Positions 49,395 through 63,170 of a stretch of DNA of 64,000 nt are shown here, one piece after another; positions within the stretch are counted from its first letter, which is position 1; each line of letters opens with the position of its first letter. The translations under genes were made by a program, and so were the position numbers. The notes below the pieces were generated by a model, which made no database searches, was not told the origin of the DNA, and was given only the letters and a program-made list of their open reading frames with translations. Source of the stretch: Pempheris klunzingeri (Eukaryota; Chordata; Actinopteri; Acropomatiformes; Pempheridae); the NCBI RefSeq assembly GCF_042242105.1, contig NC_092013.1, positions 6,676,730 to 6,740,729 on the forward strand, written 5' to 3'.

Positions 49395-52300
49395 ATAATA
49401 TATTTTTAAGTGTTTCCCTAACTTTTAATCAGGAGTCACTCAGTGACACACCCACAGAGAATTATGATCCAACTCTGCACATCCCCTCAGCAATATTTTG
49501 GCTGTTGTGTAGGTGACAGGTCCACAGTTATAGTCCTTTGCCAGTATACTCATACACAAGCCTTACCAGCTAATTTGATCAGGTTTAATAGATTTAATGT
49601 TTGCTTTATCACATACAATACCAACATGGTTTTACAAAGTAGTTTTCCTCATTTGACTCATTTGAAAATGACTGGCTTCCTCTTTCATGTGACTGTTAAC
49701 CCAAACCCAACATCAGCTTTTGCCAACAATTACTAGCCGCATTTGTATCTATTTGAAAAACATAATAAACGAAATAATCATCCTACAAAGTATAATTAAG
49801 TTCCACATTTGGTTAATGATCTGGATATTAAAGGTATAATACTAAATACGCTTGTAATACATAACTGCATGAGATCATTCACATCACATTGTGAAATCCA
49901 CAAGTATATATCAGTTCATGATACACAACAGATATGTGTATTGAATTATTGGTGTATTTAATGCCCACAGAAAATGCTGCATAAAAAACTGCATAGAACA
50001 ATAATGTAGTTGATTTATCCAATATGTCTCTGGGTTTCTTTCTCATTACCTTACAAACGTACCACATTGCAACAGAATTCAATTTGTGGAGGAGCATTTG
50101 TCAGGAAGCTTGTGCTGCCTTTGATACTGAGGCTAATAAACTTTGTATTTACCTCGTGAGTCAACATCCTTTCATTACTGATGTTTGACCATTTGAACCC
50201 AGGATTTTCTCACATCTGTCTTCATAAAACCTTGACAACAGTGCTGTTATCTCCATCCACATTCCCTTCATCTTCACCCAATTCATTACTAAAAGAAAAA
50301 GTGACCTCAGACACCTCTCTCTACCCACAGTCCCTCACTCTCACTGATCTGACTACACATGTATCTGGTTTGGATCACAGAGGGAAAAAAACTGGATTTG
50401 TCGACACACTGGCTCTGGCATTTTGAGACAACAAGAGACAAAGATACATCAGAGATGGAAAGAAGAGCTTTGTTCCGTCCGTCTCTGGTCCGAATAATCT
50501 GATCAAAAGTGCACAACAGAGAAGGAGCCTGTTGGGTCTGTCATAGATGAGCTAAATTTGATTCACAGCAGGGTTTCTAAGAGTAAAGGAGAAAAAAAAG
50601 AGATAATTTGTACAGCTTTGGAGGTAAGGGTGTGTGCAACAGAAATGTAGACACAAATTGAAGCAGTATTAAAGGTTCATAAGCCACATCATATTGTTCT
50701 TTTTCATGTTTAATTTTGAACTGTGCATTTATGCACTTCCTCAAACCGTCTCCACTTACTGTTTTCCCCTTTTTCACCCTGATCTCTTCCCTCCTCCTTT
50801 CTCTGCACCACCTGGCTGCTTGTTCTTGACGGATGGGTCAATTTGGACAAAATCTAGTAGATCATAGCATGTTAGTCCAGGTGATGTGATGTGGCATCCC
50901 TTTATGAGATCGCCATAATCACCCCTACCCACATACAGACACACACAGACACACATTTGCTGGTTTGCTCAAGGATCTGTCAGGTGCAAAAACAACGCCC
51001 ATTTCCCCTGCATTGAATGACATTTGGGTTTTACTTTATGGGGCAGCCCTCTAAACCTTTCAGACCAAAACATTCATACATTTTCAAGTATTTTCTGTTT
51101 GGTGCGGCATGTAAATCCAAGTGTCCAGAGGCAGAGTGAAATTGGTTGTATTGTCATCTCCACGATTTGTGGATGTGGAATTATTCCTTGTCCCCGAGCA
51201 TAGAATCAGTTCCAATGCTCTAAACATGCACGGGCTTAACGCAAAGCACAATGTCTTCCTGTCCGTCTACACTGTGTGCTTCCATGGTACCAATGCATAC
51301 ATTCATTAGCGATATAATAAGATATACCGTACTGCTTGCTTTGCCCTATCCAAAAATACACCTACCACCACCTCTATAGCTGACTAACGTGATTCATCTC
51401 ATTTGTTTATTCTGTATACAAAGTGAGGGAGACAAGTCTGGTTTTACAGGAAGCAACTGCCCAACCTCTGTTCTATAAGAAGCAGTTCCAGCACGTAACT
51501 CCCCAAACCACAACTTGGTATTTACCCATTTCTGTTTGTGGATAACAAATGAGTTACAATATTTTAGTTAGTGAGCCTGATGTGCTGTTTAAATTCTTTG
51601 TTTTAAGCTAGGCTAATCGCTCCCTGACTGTGGTGCAATAATGTGGTAATAGCTTACAATGTTTGCCTTTGTTTAGACTTCCAAACACCTGCTTGGGATG
51701 TATTTGGGTGCAGGTTGGATTTCTCCAAAACCCGGGGGGCTTGTACAGTCTTTCAAAGGAAATGTTAATTACAAGTAAATTAATATATTTCTTTACTTTG
51801 TCCACTGTTAGATGTCAGTTGTGTAATTCCAAAAGCGTAATTTTATTGTGCAATGACGTAACCAGCGCCTCCCGCTCTCCATACCTCAGTCCCCAACTCT
51901 ATTTATGCTTTTTTGCAGGAAGAAGTCGGCGCTGCCCCTTTTATTACGAACACCTTTGAACTTGTCTATTCCTCTCTGGCTGTAATCATTAGGATGCTGC
52001 TAAAAAAGCCTCAGATGCAAAGAAAGAGGACAGAGATTTAAAAACATTTACTCACACGGGGTGCTATGGTAACAATTTGGTTATAATTTAATGTCTCTTT
52101 GTTGTGCAGCTGCTGAGTAGAAAGACGAACTCGCTGCTGAAAGGACGTTCATTGCACCGCTGGATGAATTCTAATAATCTGTCCTCTCTTTTTCTCTGTT
52201 CTTTATCCCGTATCCTTCAACCCCCCACACACTCGTCTCTCTCTCCTTCACTCAGCTTTGTAAAAAGGGTCAAAGAGCAGCCTCATCAAAGGGTCATTTG

Positions 52301-52789
52301 TGAGCCTCAATGGGGAAGTAGGCTTACTCCTTTCATTAATGGTGTTCAGCTCAACAGAAGCGCTTTGGAGGGACCACGGAGAGGCTTTATTCCTAAATGG
52401 AGCTTTCTGAAAAAGAACTATGAAATCAAGGAACTTTGTTTCCTGTTGGTGGGTGGTGCCTGTAGAGGTGACTGAATGAAATATTTCACCACAAGAGTGT
52501 GCTAAGATGCACTTCAGAGCACAAATGTGTACAAATGAACAACAGGAAGGGCAGCGCTTACAAGTGCTTTCTACTGAAAAGATTTGCCACAAAGTATGAA
52601 AATACTGGTTTAATAGCACATGCTCATTACAAAGAAATATTAAAAGTACCTGCGCTACATTGTTTAACATGGATGCACGATCGTAGCAATAACCACAATG
52701 ACAAAGTTTCTTCCTTTAAATCATTACCACAAAGTCATTTCCTCATTTACAAGAAATACACACACACAGGCACATATACACACACGGCA

Positions 52790-53010
52790 ACAGCACCTCA
52801 GGCAACAATAATCAATTAGAATATCTTGGCAAAGGCTGGCTGCACCATGTAAATGATTTGATACAAATGAGCTTTTCCTAATTAAACGGTCTAATTTGCT
52901 AAAAGGGGTGTGAGAGGGAGGTTGGCGCTGGAGCCAGCTGAAATGCATAGCAACAACAAAATGCCCCAGGTGCTGTTGAAGATGATAAATGTGAGTAAAG
53001 CTGTGTGTTT
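52790..53010. other. candidate conserved noncoding element
   Basis: The densest cluster of homeodomain cores noticed in the window: TAATCAATTAG (52,810), CCTAATTAAACGG (52,878) and TCTAATTTGC (52,890), plus the segment GGTTGGCGCTGGAGCCAGCT. Non-repetitive and without coding signal. Confidence 0.32.
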
Positions 53011-54262
53011 TTGAAATGAGCTGTTAAGGGGAACATGACATGTGCATTTTGGTTTCATAGGAATGATTTATTTCCTGCAAACTTTATCGTGAGACTGAAA
53101 GAGATGTTTTCATTATTCTGTACAAACACCACAAACAGACCGTTCACTGTTTGTGCTTGAGGTCAGTAAGATTCACTGCGGTTCAGCAAAACATGAAGAT
53201 AAACAATTCCAAGTGATCCGCTTTTGACATGACAATCTGCAAAGTGTTAATGATTTAGGATGAGTGCTGTATAGCCATGCTAAATGTAGAGAGCTGTGAA
53301 AAGTTTTTTCGTATTTTCATATGACAAGAAAAGTACCATAAAAAGTTTGCTCACCCTGGAGGTTCAAATTTGCCAAAAGGGGGTAAAAGCAACTGTCCCA
53401 TGTACCTTTCCATCCAACCAATTACCTTGTTGCTACTTTTACATTCATCTAAATAAATAAAGACAATGTGGTTCAACAGAACAGAACTTCAACATTTTAA
53501 TCTTACTGATTCAATTTCCCATTTCCAGTTGCTCAAACCCTAACCTGCACTTTGTTTACCTGAAATCTCAATCACATTTCTGTGAATGATGGTGACAGAG
53601 GATGATATATAGATACCTATCCACATATGCATATATATTTATACCTAAATAGCCACATTGCTTTGTTGGCCTCTGACATCTGGATGTAAAAAGCATCCGT
53701 CTGCTTAAATTCTATTTAGCTGCTTCAGTTTCAGGGTCCTGGTGTGATGCATGCTGGCTCACAGCACACTGTCATACTCACTGGGACACTTGAAGCGAAC
53801 AGAGCCATTGTTAATCTTATTAGTAACACCTGTGCTCTCTCTACCATCGGTAGGAAAAGGCATAGTTAAAATATCTGCTGTTCAAAAAGGCCTGTGGAGA
53901 GAAGTCTGACAAGCATTTAACAACACATTAAACTGCTACAAGCACACAGTGAGACATTTTTAATAGTAACAAAATGTTAGGAATTAACCGTTATGAGGAT
54001 GAAAATATGATAACAGAATATTACTTATGCTGCAATGTGTGTTTTAGTTGAAAACAGATCAAATTTAATGCCAGCTACATCAGCCAAACACAACTCAGAT
54101 AGCAGGTACAAACCAGGTGTAAAGTGAGCACTAGTCTCTTGAAGGCAGTTAATGTTGTGCCAGTGAGCTTTTAGCAGCAATATGTTTTAGCATATCAATC
54201 AGCAGAAGACACACAGCAGCAATGGTGCAAAGGCAATACACACACTATGTCCAGTGGAGAGT

Positions 54263-54289
54263 GAGTGTGTGTGTGTGTGTGTGTGTGTG
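54263..54289. repeat. (TG)n microsatellite
   Basis: Pure TG run. Shorter TG runs follow at 54,431-54,449 and 54,724-54,750. Confidence 0.95.
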
Positions 54290-54754
54290 GTATGTTTGTA
54301 CAACTAATGAGGACTAGTCACAGCATCAGGGGTGTGAGGGTGCGGGCTGCCAGGTGATGTGATGGAGAAGGGCCTAGAGGGCACCGCTAGACATTTTAAT
54401 AATAAAGAGATCCCCACTGAGAATGATGCCTGTGTGTGTGTGTGTGTGTCTGCATAGAGCATGGAATAAATTCTATATCAGGTGATGTTAATGCGCAGGC
54501 TTCCAGCTTAAAACCAGCCTTCAATTGCCAATATGTGCATTTTCCTCCTTCCTCCCCTCCATCTGTCCAGCATCCCTTCTTCCTTCTTATCCTCTTTTGT
54601 CTCCTTCAAGACCAGAGGATGGACAGAAGTAAGAGAAATAAGGTTATAAGACAAAAACTGTTGGCAGTGCACATTTGTCACGGACATCTTTGAGGATAAT
54701 GCTAATAAATGCAGGTGCCCCTTGTGTGTGTGTGTGTTTGTCTGTGTGTGCGGC

Positions 54755-54870
54755 CTCCTGGGAATTAAAATGATGCAGTATCAGCATTTGACAAAAATAA
54801 TGCATTGGTTCACCCTCAGAGAAATAACACTGCCGACATAATTACAGGATCGCTGTATATGTGATCTGTT
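54755..54870. other. candidate conserved noncoding element
   Basis: Unique block with GGGAATTAAAATGATGCAG, AAAATAATGCATTGG and ACATAATTACAGG, directly after a TG microsatellite. No exon. Confidence 0.25.
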
Positions 54871-55289
54871 ACTTTCTTTCCTCCCTCTCTTAGTAATCCA
54901 TTCTGCGATGTCTGTCTCACATTAACATCTTTGTTTTACAGGAGAAAGGAGGAGACAACTCATTTGAAAAGATCATATAAGTCACCACTCGGGTCTAGTT
55001 CCATAACTAAGTGTGCATCAATTTTTGCTAAAGTTATGACTTAGAGAGCCCAAACCTTCTTCGAAAATGAATTACATGAATTCTGAAAAATTCTGTTGAG
55101 AAATATCTGTCGGGAAATTCTGTGTGTTTGGCCTTAGCAAAGCAAAAACAAGACTAAGAGTAATACCTGATTTTACATTTCACTAACACGACAAATTTGG
55201 AAACATGACAAACACTTCAGCTTATTGCTTTTGCTTCATTCGGCGTGCTGACGTTGGTTCTTCTGTCTTCCCCCCTTATATTTAAGATG

Positions 55290-55815
55290 TTTCAGAGACA
55301 GTGTCGATGGAACTTCTCATGTGCCCTCAGATGTTGTTGATTCGGTGTCTGTTTGGGCGTCCCGATCTTGAAGGAGAATGATGATGTTGGATAATCATCA
55401 ACATCGACATTGGAGGAGAGGTGACGTCCAAGGTATGAAAAGTGGTCCACGTTTTTCCAGGTTAGTAACACCAAGTTGAATTGATGGTTCGATCCAGTTT
55501 GTCTTTGTTGGTGATGGTTGCTAGATGATCTGAGCCCTCAGTCCAAGTTTTGTGTAGGAAGGAAGTCAGGATCTTTAGTAAATGGTTTTCTAAGAGAGCT
55601 TCAACACTGTTGTCGACTGCATAGTAGAACATGAGTGAACTCATAGAGTCACTTGTTTTTGGACTTGAGATGGGCAAGATTTAAAAATCTGCCATCTGTT
55701 CTGCGGACAGTTTTTATTCCTCAGGGCCATCCTCAGTGATGTGAATGATTCTTGCAATGAAGGTAAACAGTGTTGGGGCAATAACGTGTCCCTGTTTTAC
55801 TCCTGATCTGACTCA
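55290..55815 (-). pseudogene. decayed non-LTR retrotransposon reverse transcriptase fragment
   Basis: Read on the minus strand in shifting frames. 55,745-55,805 gives GVKQGHVIAPTLF, matching the LINE reverse-transcriptase motif usually GVKQGC-APTLF. 55,670-55,735 gives VRRTDGRFLNLAHLK. 55,620-55,640 gives FYYAVD where an active enzyme has YADD. 55,400-55,460 gives DHFSYLGRHLSSNVDVDD, matching the YLGS-ISSDG region. Stops and frameshifts separate these pieces and one catalytic Asp is replaced by Val, so it is dead. The LINE clade was not resolved. Confidence 0.75.
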
Positions 55816-55925
55816 GTGTAACAGTGGCAAGGATGTTGTTTCTGAGGAGTGTCAGGATCCAGATGTTCTTTTCAGGACATCCATAAGTGGACAGACCAAT
55901 GACGCCTGTGCATGTGTTTGTTTAA

Positions 55926-56260
55926 CCTTTGTATGGTGTTCGGGTTTGTGGAGCCAATTTCATCTGTTTTCATGTTCTTTATCAAAAGAAAAATGATACG
56001 ATTAATCATTTTTTCAAACTCAGACTCATCAATATGAGCCAAGTCTGAGTTTGAAAAAATAATTAATCGCATCATTTTGCTCTTGATAAAAAAATGAAAA
56101 TGGGTCCCACATGTCAAAAGAACTTCTTCTTGTCCTTGTAGATATGAGGCTTTCCACCGTTGCAGAGCACATCCTCGATTGCTGCTCTGTCTGGCAATTC
56201 GTGAGCATGTCCTTGGATGGCAATTCTCATAACACCACAGACCCGAACACCATACAAGGG
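55926..56260. mobile_element. piggyBac-type MITE with TTAA target duplication
   Basis: TTAA at 55,922-55,925 and 56,261-56,264 flank terminal inverted repeats reading CC(C/T)TTGTATGGTGTTCGGG inward from each end, with few mismatches over about 26 bases. The left half continues as an inverted repeat of 56,040-56,098 around a short loop near 56,030-56,040, forming a long hairpin. The right arm appears interrupted by about 130 bases (56,099-56,230). TTAA duplication with CCC-starting ends is the hallmark of the piggyBac superfamily. The 335 base length and lack of transposase make it nonautonomous. Confidence 0.8.
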
Positions 56261-59200
56261 TTAATGTGTACTTGATTTTGCACTTCACAAATAAAATAAC
56301 AAATTCAAATGGCAATGAAACCAAAGAAATTGGAGTTGATACACCTGCTGCAAACCTTTATCTGCCATCACAGCTACTGACTTTGAGCTAACTTTGTCCA
56401 CCTGGTCTGCTGTTGAGGTCTTGCAAGTTTGATAGTTAAGTTGAGTCCCTCAACCTCGACATTGATACCATGGGTGAATGCTTCTGACCGCATCACTTGA
56501 GGATGGGGACGCACAATCCTATTCACTGTGACAAGGTGAAAATCCAAGAGATGTTGGAGATTACCCAGATTGTGGTAACATTTGACATTATAGTCTCTGT
56601 TAGCTTCTTCCTATTGTGTCACTCAAATTCCGAAATTTAACACACACAAGTTTCTGGACCATCTCTCTTTAAAAGTCAACTTTTTACTGCAGTCCACATT
56701 CCTTCAATTGCAGCCGAGATGTTACCAACCGCTCTCAGATTCTCTCTCTGACACTCTTTAAAAGCCCATCACATGTTCTCCACAATATAGTCAGTCGTCA
56801 GAAGTCAGAATGGCAGGATGAGGCCCTAAGAGGTGTGCACACCTTCTTTTGCTCCATTCATCCTCTTCCATCATTCCTCTTCTGCTCTGTTCACCCCAAA
56901 GACGTGCTGAATGATAAGTAATATGGTGTATATATGACAGATCTAGGTTGACTTCCAGTCACCCCCTCTGGAGCCCCTGTGTCTCCTGTTGCATAAATGA
57001 AGAGCGTGGCCTCCTTAACAAGAAATGTACTTTAAGATATAATCATACATGCAAATACAGAATGTAGAACCAATCTTTCAGCTGTTTTACATGATCTTTT
57101 TTCTCACGTCTCTCACATGCAGATACAGAGAGATACTGAGTTTCCCTGTCCTTTCTCTGTGTGTCTCTATATCACACTTTCTAATACTCTCCCTGTCTCC
57201 CTCAGTATCAATAAATCATTCTTGGGCAGCTCCAGCTGACTAAATCAGCCACTATGTAAACACGGCTGCTAATCCATCGGCAGCCAGTTCAACTCCCACT
57301 CCCTTATATCCTCCTCTTCACTTTATCTAGCTGCATCCACCAGGGAGCTTCTGATCAGTCAAGCTGGGAGGAGAGCAATCTCTATGTGTTTTCACTGTCT
57401 GCAGTCTTCTGTAACCTGCTCCACACAGAGCGACGTGAAGCACAGCAGCGCAGAGGAAGACACAGACACAAGATGGATGTCTCAAACCGTACACGCAAAC
57501 CGTGGTTATTTTACACATACGAGTGATGTCTATCTAACACTGGAGGAGGAGGAGCCTGGATGAGACATTTGAGACACATACTGAGAATAAAAGGACACCT
57601 ACACAGTGCAGCAGGGTGCCACAGTTAGCAAAGAGCACAGTTTAACGGAACAGTCATACCAGAAGAAATACTGTAATGATGTGTATTTTAAGGTACTTCT
57701 GATTAAGTTAAATTAAATGTTGCTGTTTACTTCTTCATCACTTCATTTCACAGTCAAGCGCAGTACCTTTTACACCACCACATTTATCTGACACCAATTG
57801 TCACTGTAGTTTGAAAGATTTGGAAAACCCACAGTGGCATTAATTGTAAATTGTAAATTTTGGACTCGCTGTGGACCATGAAAGGACCACTCTGTTAAGA
57901 TGGATTGCGACTGGTAGTGCGGAGTTACAACAAAGTTAGTCTGTTCTCCCGCTGTGAATGAATCATCTTTATCGAGCGAGCGAGACAACGAATCCCTTCC
58001 AGTTTCAGCGGTGGTGTTGTTTAGAGGTATTCCTGACATCTGATCTCCAGAGGATTAGGAACCGTACACATATTCTCCAGTGATTAAAAATGCAATCTTT
58101 GAATTAAAAAAATGACAACTTCCTCTCACTGTCCTTTCATTTCATTGTCACAAAAGTGCCTACTTACCATCTAATCCTCTAGATTTGAGATTTGGGATTA
58201 AATGACAACTGGATATATTTTCAGTGCTGAATTACAGATATTAGCGGAGTGACACACTGTATGTCTGCACACACACACAGGCACTTATCAAATGATTCTT
58301 GTTTCCCAATTTTTCGCTCCTCTGTCCCAAGACTGCAACATTTTCCCTGCTGGGTCTCCCAAGGCTTGTATTGATTTTCCACAGGCATTATCCTAACCAG
58401 GCCCACCAGACAACACAAAGAGCCCAACAGGACATAGTTCAGTATGGATGATGCCGCAGAAACTAAGCTAAAAACACTATGGATTTATCTCTGCTACACA
58501 AATTGTGCCATGCCCGTGAACACATACACATGCAGACTCAGCCCACAACATCATGGTGAATCAAACCTATTAAACTGCATTAGTTGCAGTATGGAAAGGA
58601 CAGAGGAAAGAGGGTCAGAGTACACTCCTTTAATTTTTTTTTGCCTCTATTCTTCGTCTGTATTAAGAGAGAGGGGCGGATGAATTAAAAGGAGAGGAGT
58701 ATTATAGGTGCGAGAGCAAGAGAGAAGCAATTAAAACACAATTGCTTAATTTTCAGGGGATTCATCCTCAACAGCCGCCTTCGTTCAAAACATGTTTTTG
58801 TATAAAGAAACTAACAATTGCATATCTGATTGCACAGTGGGATCAGCAGAGAGAGATAAAGTGAAAGGACATAAATGAGAGGAGAGATACATGCTGAGAA
58901 ACAAAAACGAGCTCTATTCACATGACAACATGCTCTTCAGAGAGACAGGGAGCTTTGAAAATATGACAATCATACTACAATATTGCAATTTGTGAGCTGT
59001 TTCTTCCATTTTGCTTTTTCAGATACTGTGTGAGCACACACCAGTTTTGGGAAAGTTAACAGGTAATGTTTACTTATTTCTTGTTTAAGTAACGACTACC
59101 TACCTAACTAATTAAAGGAGCAAGTACACTACCCATTCATTTCCATTATGACCCAGTACATATGGACAGGTTTCAGCTTTGAGCATAAAAATTTGTTTCA

Positions 59201-60229
59201 GGAACTATTTGAGCAGAAGATGATCAAATCATACCCAGTCTCCTAGAAATGATGTTTAAATACAACTAATGTTGGTCGCAAAAATTTTGGCTAATGCTTC
59301 CTGGATTACGTTTTTTATCAACATAATGAGAAAATGTTGTTAATTAAAGTATCTGACAAGCTGCAAAATGTTGATATCGAACATATGTGCAAAATTTCCT
59401 CGGACAATGCACTTCATTTGCTTTCCTACAATATCTCATAGCAACTAAAGAATGACTGAACATTTTAATGGATTTATTTAAGCAACTGAAAGCTCTTGGT
59501 TAATGTTGGGGAAAGATAATGGTCTTGGTTAAATATTGAAGAAGTCAACAGTGACTTGGCATATGAGGCGCTACAGTATGTGGTGTCCTTATTGAGATTT
59601 AATTGAACCTACAATCTTTCCCTAAACTTGTCGTCTAAACTTCACACACAATTCCTGCACCTTGTACGCCCACCGTCCAACACCCTGACCGTTTATATAC
59701 TGCATGATTTCTGTGCGGTAAATGTAACACTTGGTTCCCCTGAACATTATCCTGGAAGCAATTACATTTCCAACTGGCAAAACAAATCAGTAGTATGTAG
59801 TATTAACGGGAGACGAGGTTGAAGCAATTTACTTCATAGAGGCGAGGCAGTTATCTGTAATCATCACCTCATAATCTACATTATAATACATAAAAGAAAT
59901 ACCTTATTCATTTGGTAACTGAGCTCCAGATTGTTAGTGGTACATAGTTTGTTCCTTTCCCAAGAAGAAGCCAAACTTAAAAAGAAGTTGTTTAAAATGA
60001 GAGGGAGTCAGGTGCAGTGAAAATTGAAGCCTGGCTTATAGGTCAGTGTGTGAGTGCGAGGAAGAAAGAGAGAGCGTGCATGTGTTAAAAGCAACAAGGT
60101 GCGTTTCTGGGCTATGAAATTCAAACGAGAGGGCAGAGGAATATATCTCCTTTTCATTAGCAGACTGTTTTGGAACTCTCATATCCTCCAGCTCGGAGCA
60201 AGTCCAGACTCTCCCTCTGTCTCTAACTC

Positions 60230-60650
60230 TAAATAACCAAATGCATAATTCAACAATGCCCCTTGCTCTCGCTTCTCTTAAATATTAAACTTTGAAAATT
60301 GATTTATCTTTCAAAATTCATCCCAATCACAAAAGTGATTTCGGTGCAAACACCTGATTACTCACACAGATGAATGGGCCTCAGACGAGGTGGGGGGGTG
60401 GCTGACTGAGTGTAAGAAGTACCTGAGGGCAGATGTAGGGCATTTTTAAGGGGCTGATATTAAAACAGGAAGGCTGCTAAGGATGGAAGCTGACATGTGT
60501 TGGAAATACATATTGACTTCAATGACTGGAGATGGCACACGTGTAATAACGCTGCTTCCAATTACCTCGTAAGCCGGAGCTGAGAAGGACGCCACATCCA
60601 AGCTGACTGCATTCCAGTACAACAAATCGGAAAGATAAGACAAGCACGGC
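60230..60650. other. candidate conserved noncoding element
   Basis: Unique sequence with CAAATGCATAATTCAAC, ATTGATTTATCTTTC and CTTCCAATTACCTCG. Balanced composition, no exon. A G-run (60,391-60,397) divides it. Confidence 0.27.
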
Positions 60651-61599
60651 GTGGGGGGAAACTGGGTTTGCTCCAGCCAGGTTAGCCATTGCCAGCAACA
60701 CCAGTTAATAACAATACATTACATGCTGTTTTGCACATACAAACACCATGGCAACAACTGATTTAACGAAGCACAAATAAGACATGTGCTAATAAACAGC
60801 ATATTAATACAGCTTTCACTACTGTCAACAGAGCAGCCATCTTGAATTTTGAAGACGTTTGAAGAAGATGGCAGTTCTCTCAACGTTCTAAGCTAGAAAT
60901 TTAACTTCAGGGACGTCCCAGCTGAAATTTCTCCCAACTTCCCAGTTCAAATGGAATGTAACCATAACTTCAAATGTCTGAGAGTAGAGAGGGACAGCTG
61001 AACAGGAATAGAAAATCTTTCAGTTTCAGATCCAAATACTGGCTTAAATTATACATTGGAGAAAGTACCAAGACTGCCGCAGCAGTCTTTTCAATCAAAG
61101 ATTTAACACAAATGTTCTGGGCATCTAGCCTTGTTTACTTGGTTTAACAATTAGTCAGATGCTGTTGTTGAATATCATAGATTTGCCAGTATAATGGCCT
61201 TGGTGGATATTTTGAACCTCATATATATAATTACAGTTTTTATGGTAATTTCAACCTTGTCACAGTTCCAGCTTGGCACACCAGCCATTCTTATGATTTT
61301 TTATTCTTTTGACGAAGAAGAAATTTGACTAAGATCATTATTGCTGAGGTATCACTAAATATAATAGTATATAGCCACAGATCGTGCAAAGAAAAGTGTG
61401 TTCTTGGAAAACCTGCATCAAAGAAATTTCTGAGCGCTTGGTGGCAGCATAACAAGCTGTAATCAGAGCATTGATGTATTATTGACATATTATGAATTTG
61501 TCATGGTGAACTTTACATGCACATTAGCATATATTCTGAGTTGTGTTTCTGGTCACTGGACAAATATTTAGGATTTTCTTAACTTGGTCTTCACCGCCT

Positions 61600-61745
61600 C
61601 TGAAGGGAAATATCTGTTTTTAGCTGCTAAATGCTAAACTACGGTCACCAGCTGGTTGCTAACTGTGTCTAACTGCGTGTCAGCTGTTTGGTGCTGAGCA
61701 GTTAGTGTACAAGGGCACAGCATTTACTCAGAACTTTTGCAATTG
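61600..61745 (+). repeat. teleost interspersed repeat fragment
   Basis: Contains TTTTTAGCTGCTAAATGCTA, CGGTCACCAGCTGGTTGCTA and GTTTGGTGCTGAGCAGTTAG, phrases I recall from a common teleost repeat. Possibly the same family as 31,330-31,700, not verified. Confidence 0.45.
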
Positions 61746-62999
61746 CTTTTTTTACTATTTGCTTTGCTCGTTGAAAAGCGGCACCTGCTGTGTCAAGAAA
61801 TGATGCTAGAAAGCAGTGGGAATGAATCAAGACAGTGAAGTTTTAGTTAAACCAAAACAATGAGTAAAAAGAAACTAAAATGCTCTGTAGAGCTGAGAAA
61901 AACTGTGGAATTGGGTGATTATCATCACCACAAGCAACCTCTTCAACATTAGATGCAATCATTTGATGCACTGTTAACAAAAATATAGATTCAAGCTGCT
62001 TTAAAGAATGAGGATGCACAAGCATAAATGATTACTAGCTAAACCATACTACTGCCTGTACTATGTTTTTCTTTTACCATATCTGCACTGCATGTTGCAC
62101 ATTTTTCCATCTATTTTGTTTATTAGAAATCTAATTGAGCAAGGTTTTCTATTTCATATCAGAGCAGAACAGGGGATTGAGAGGGATATTACCATCCTCT
62201 CAATAAGAGATATCAAGTGAACAAACTAAGGCTTGTTAGCCAGGCTGTGTGATCTGAATTGAATGGGTTAGATGAGAATTTATGACAAAACAAAAGAACT
62301 GTAGGTCTAAAAAAGGGGCATCAGAATGGTTTTGTTTTTGTCCCTCTCTGCAGGATAGCAATCAATTTGTCATCTCCAACCAGAGTCGCTCTTGACATAA
62401 TAGTTTTTATCTAAGATTTGTCAAACCATGAGAATACTCATTTGGAGTGTGGCTTAGGTAAAGATAATCAACACAAACCCTTTGTAACAGTGACAATTTC
62501 TGTGAGTCTGTGTAATGCTGCTGTTAAAGCTAAAACTTTATGAAACGATCCCAGATTTTAGAGACTCTGCTGGTTTTGGCTGGATCAGATTTTTGGCCCA
62601 TGTTCAAACAAATTACACTGATGTTACCTTGGAGAGCCTTAAAGAGAGACTGGGGACACAGCCAATTTTAATTTGAACATTTACTAAGGATATACTGCGT
62701 CGATTTCATTATTTTCACAATGAAAACCAGTGTCTTTGTAGAATATTGCCGCTGACATGATTGAGCATGAAAACAAAATGTTGTATTATCTAGGGTCACT
62801 CTTGCATGGCAGCATTCATCTCTCTTTCTTTATTCCGAGTTGGTGTAAATAATGACCAAAATACCCATGGTCTTCTTTCTTCATTTCCTCTGTCTGTCTC
62901 TGCCTCTCTCACTCGCTTTCTCTATCTGATTCCATGCGCTGATGATAAAAACGAGATTAGCTTTTGCCTTTGTCTGCCTCCTCACTCAGACAAATGCAC

Positions 63000-63170
63000 T
63001 CATCAGCTTAGACCTTGAGGTCAGGCTCTGTAAGCTGCTATTTATTAAGCACATTGATTCCGGAGCAGCTATTATTAAGAATACTTGGACAAACTCCATG
63101 ATTCACATCCATGTTTCTAATGAAATATTTCTCTATGAGCTCATCTGTTTGTGCCTGCAAGGGTGAATAC
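63000..63170. other. candidate conserved noncoding element
   Basis: Unique sequence with GCTATTTATTAAGCACATTG and GCTATTATTAAGAATACTTG. No exon recognised. Weak call from texture. Confidence 0.22.

Larger units (their letters stand above)
49450..55250. other. long noncoding stretch
   Basis: No convincing exon. Contains candidate conserved blocks at 52.79-53.01 and 54.76-54.87 kb and TG repeats at 54.26, 54.43 and 54.72 kb. Confidence 0.5.

Noticed and set aside
55872..56324. 150-codon minus-strand frame
   Set aside because: It runs across the piggyBac-type MITE, and its content is explained by the inverted repeats.
57400..57540. Short ATG frame (MDVSNRTRKPW...) after a TATA-like sequence
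   Set aside because: It ends after 17 codons with no donor site and no family similarity.
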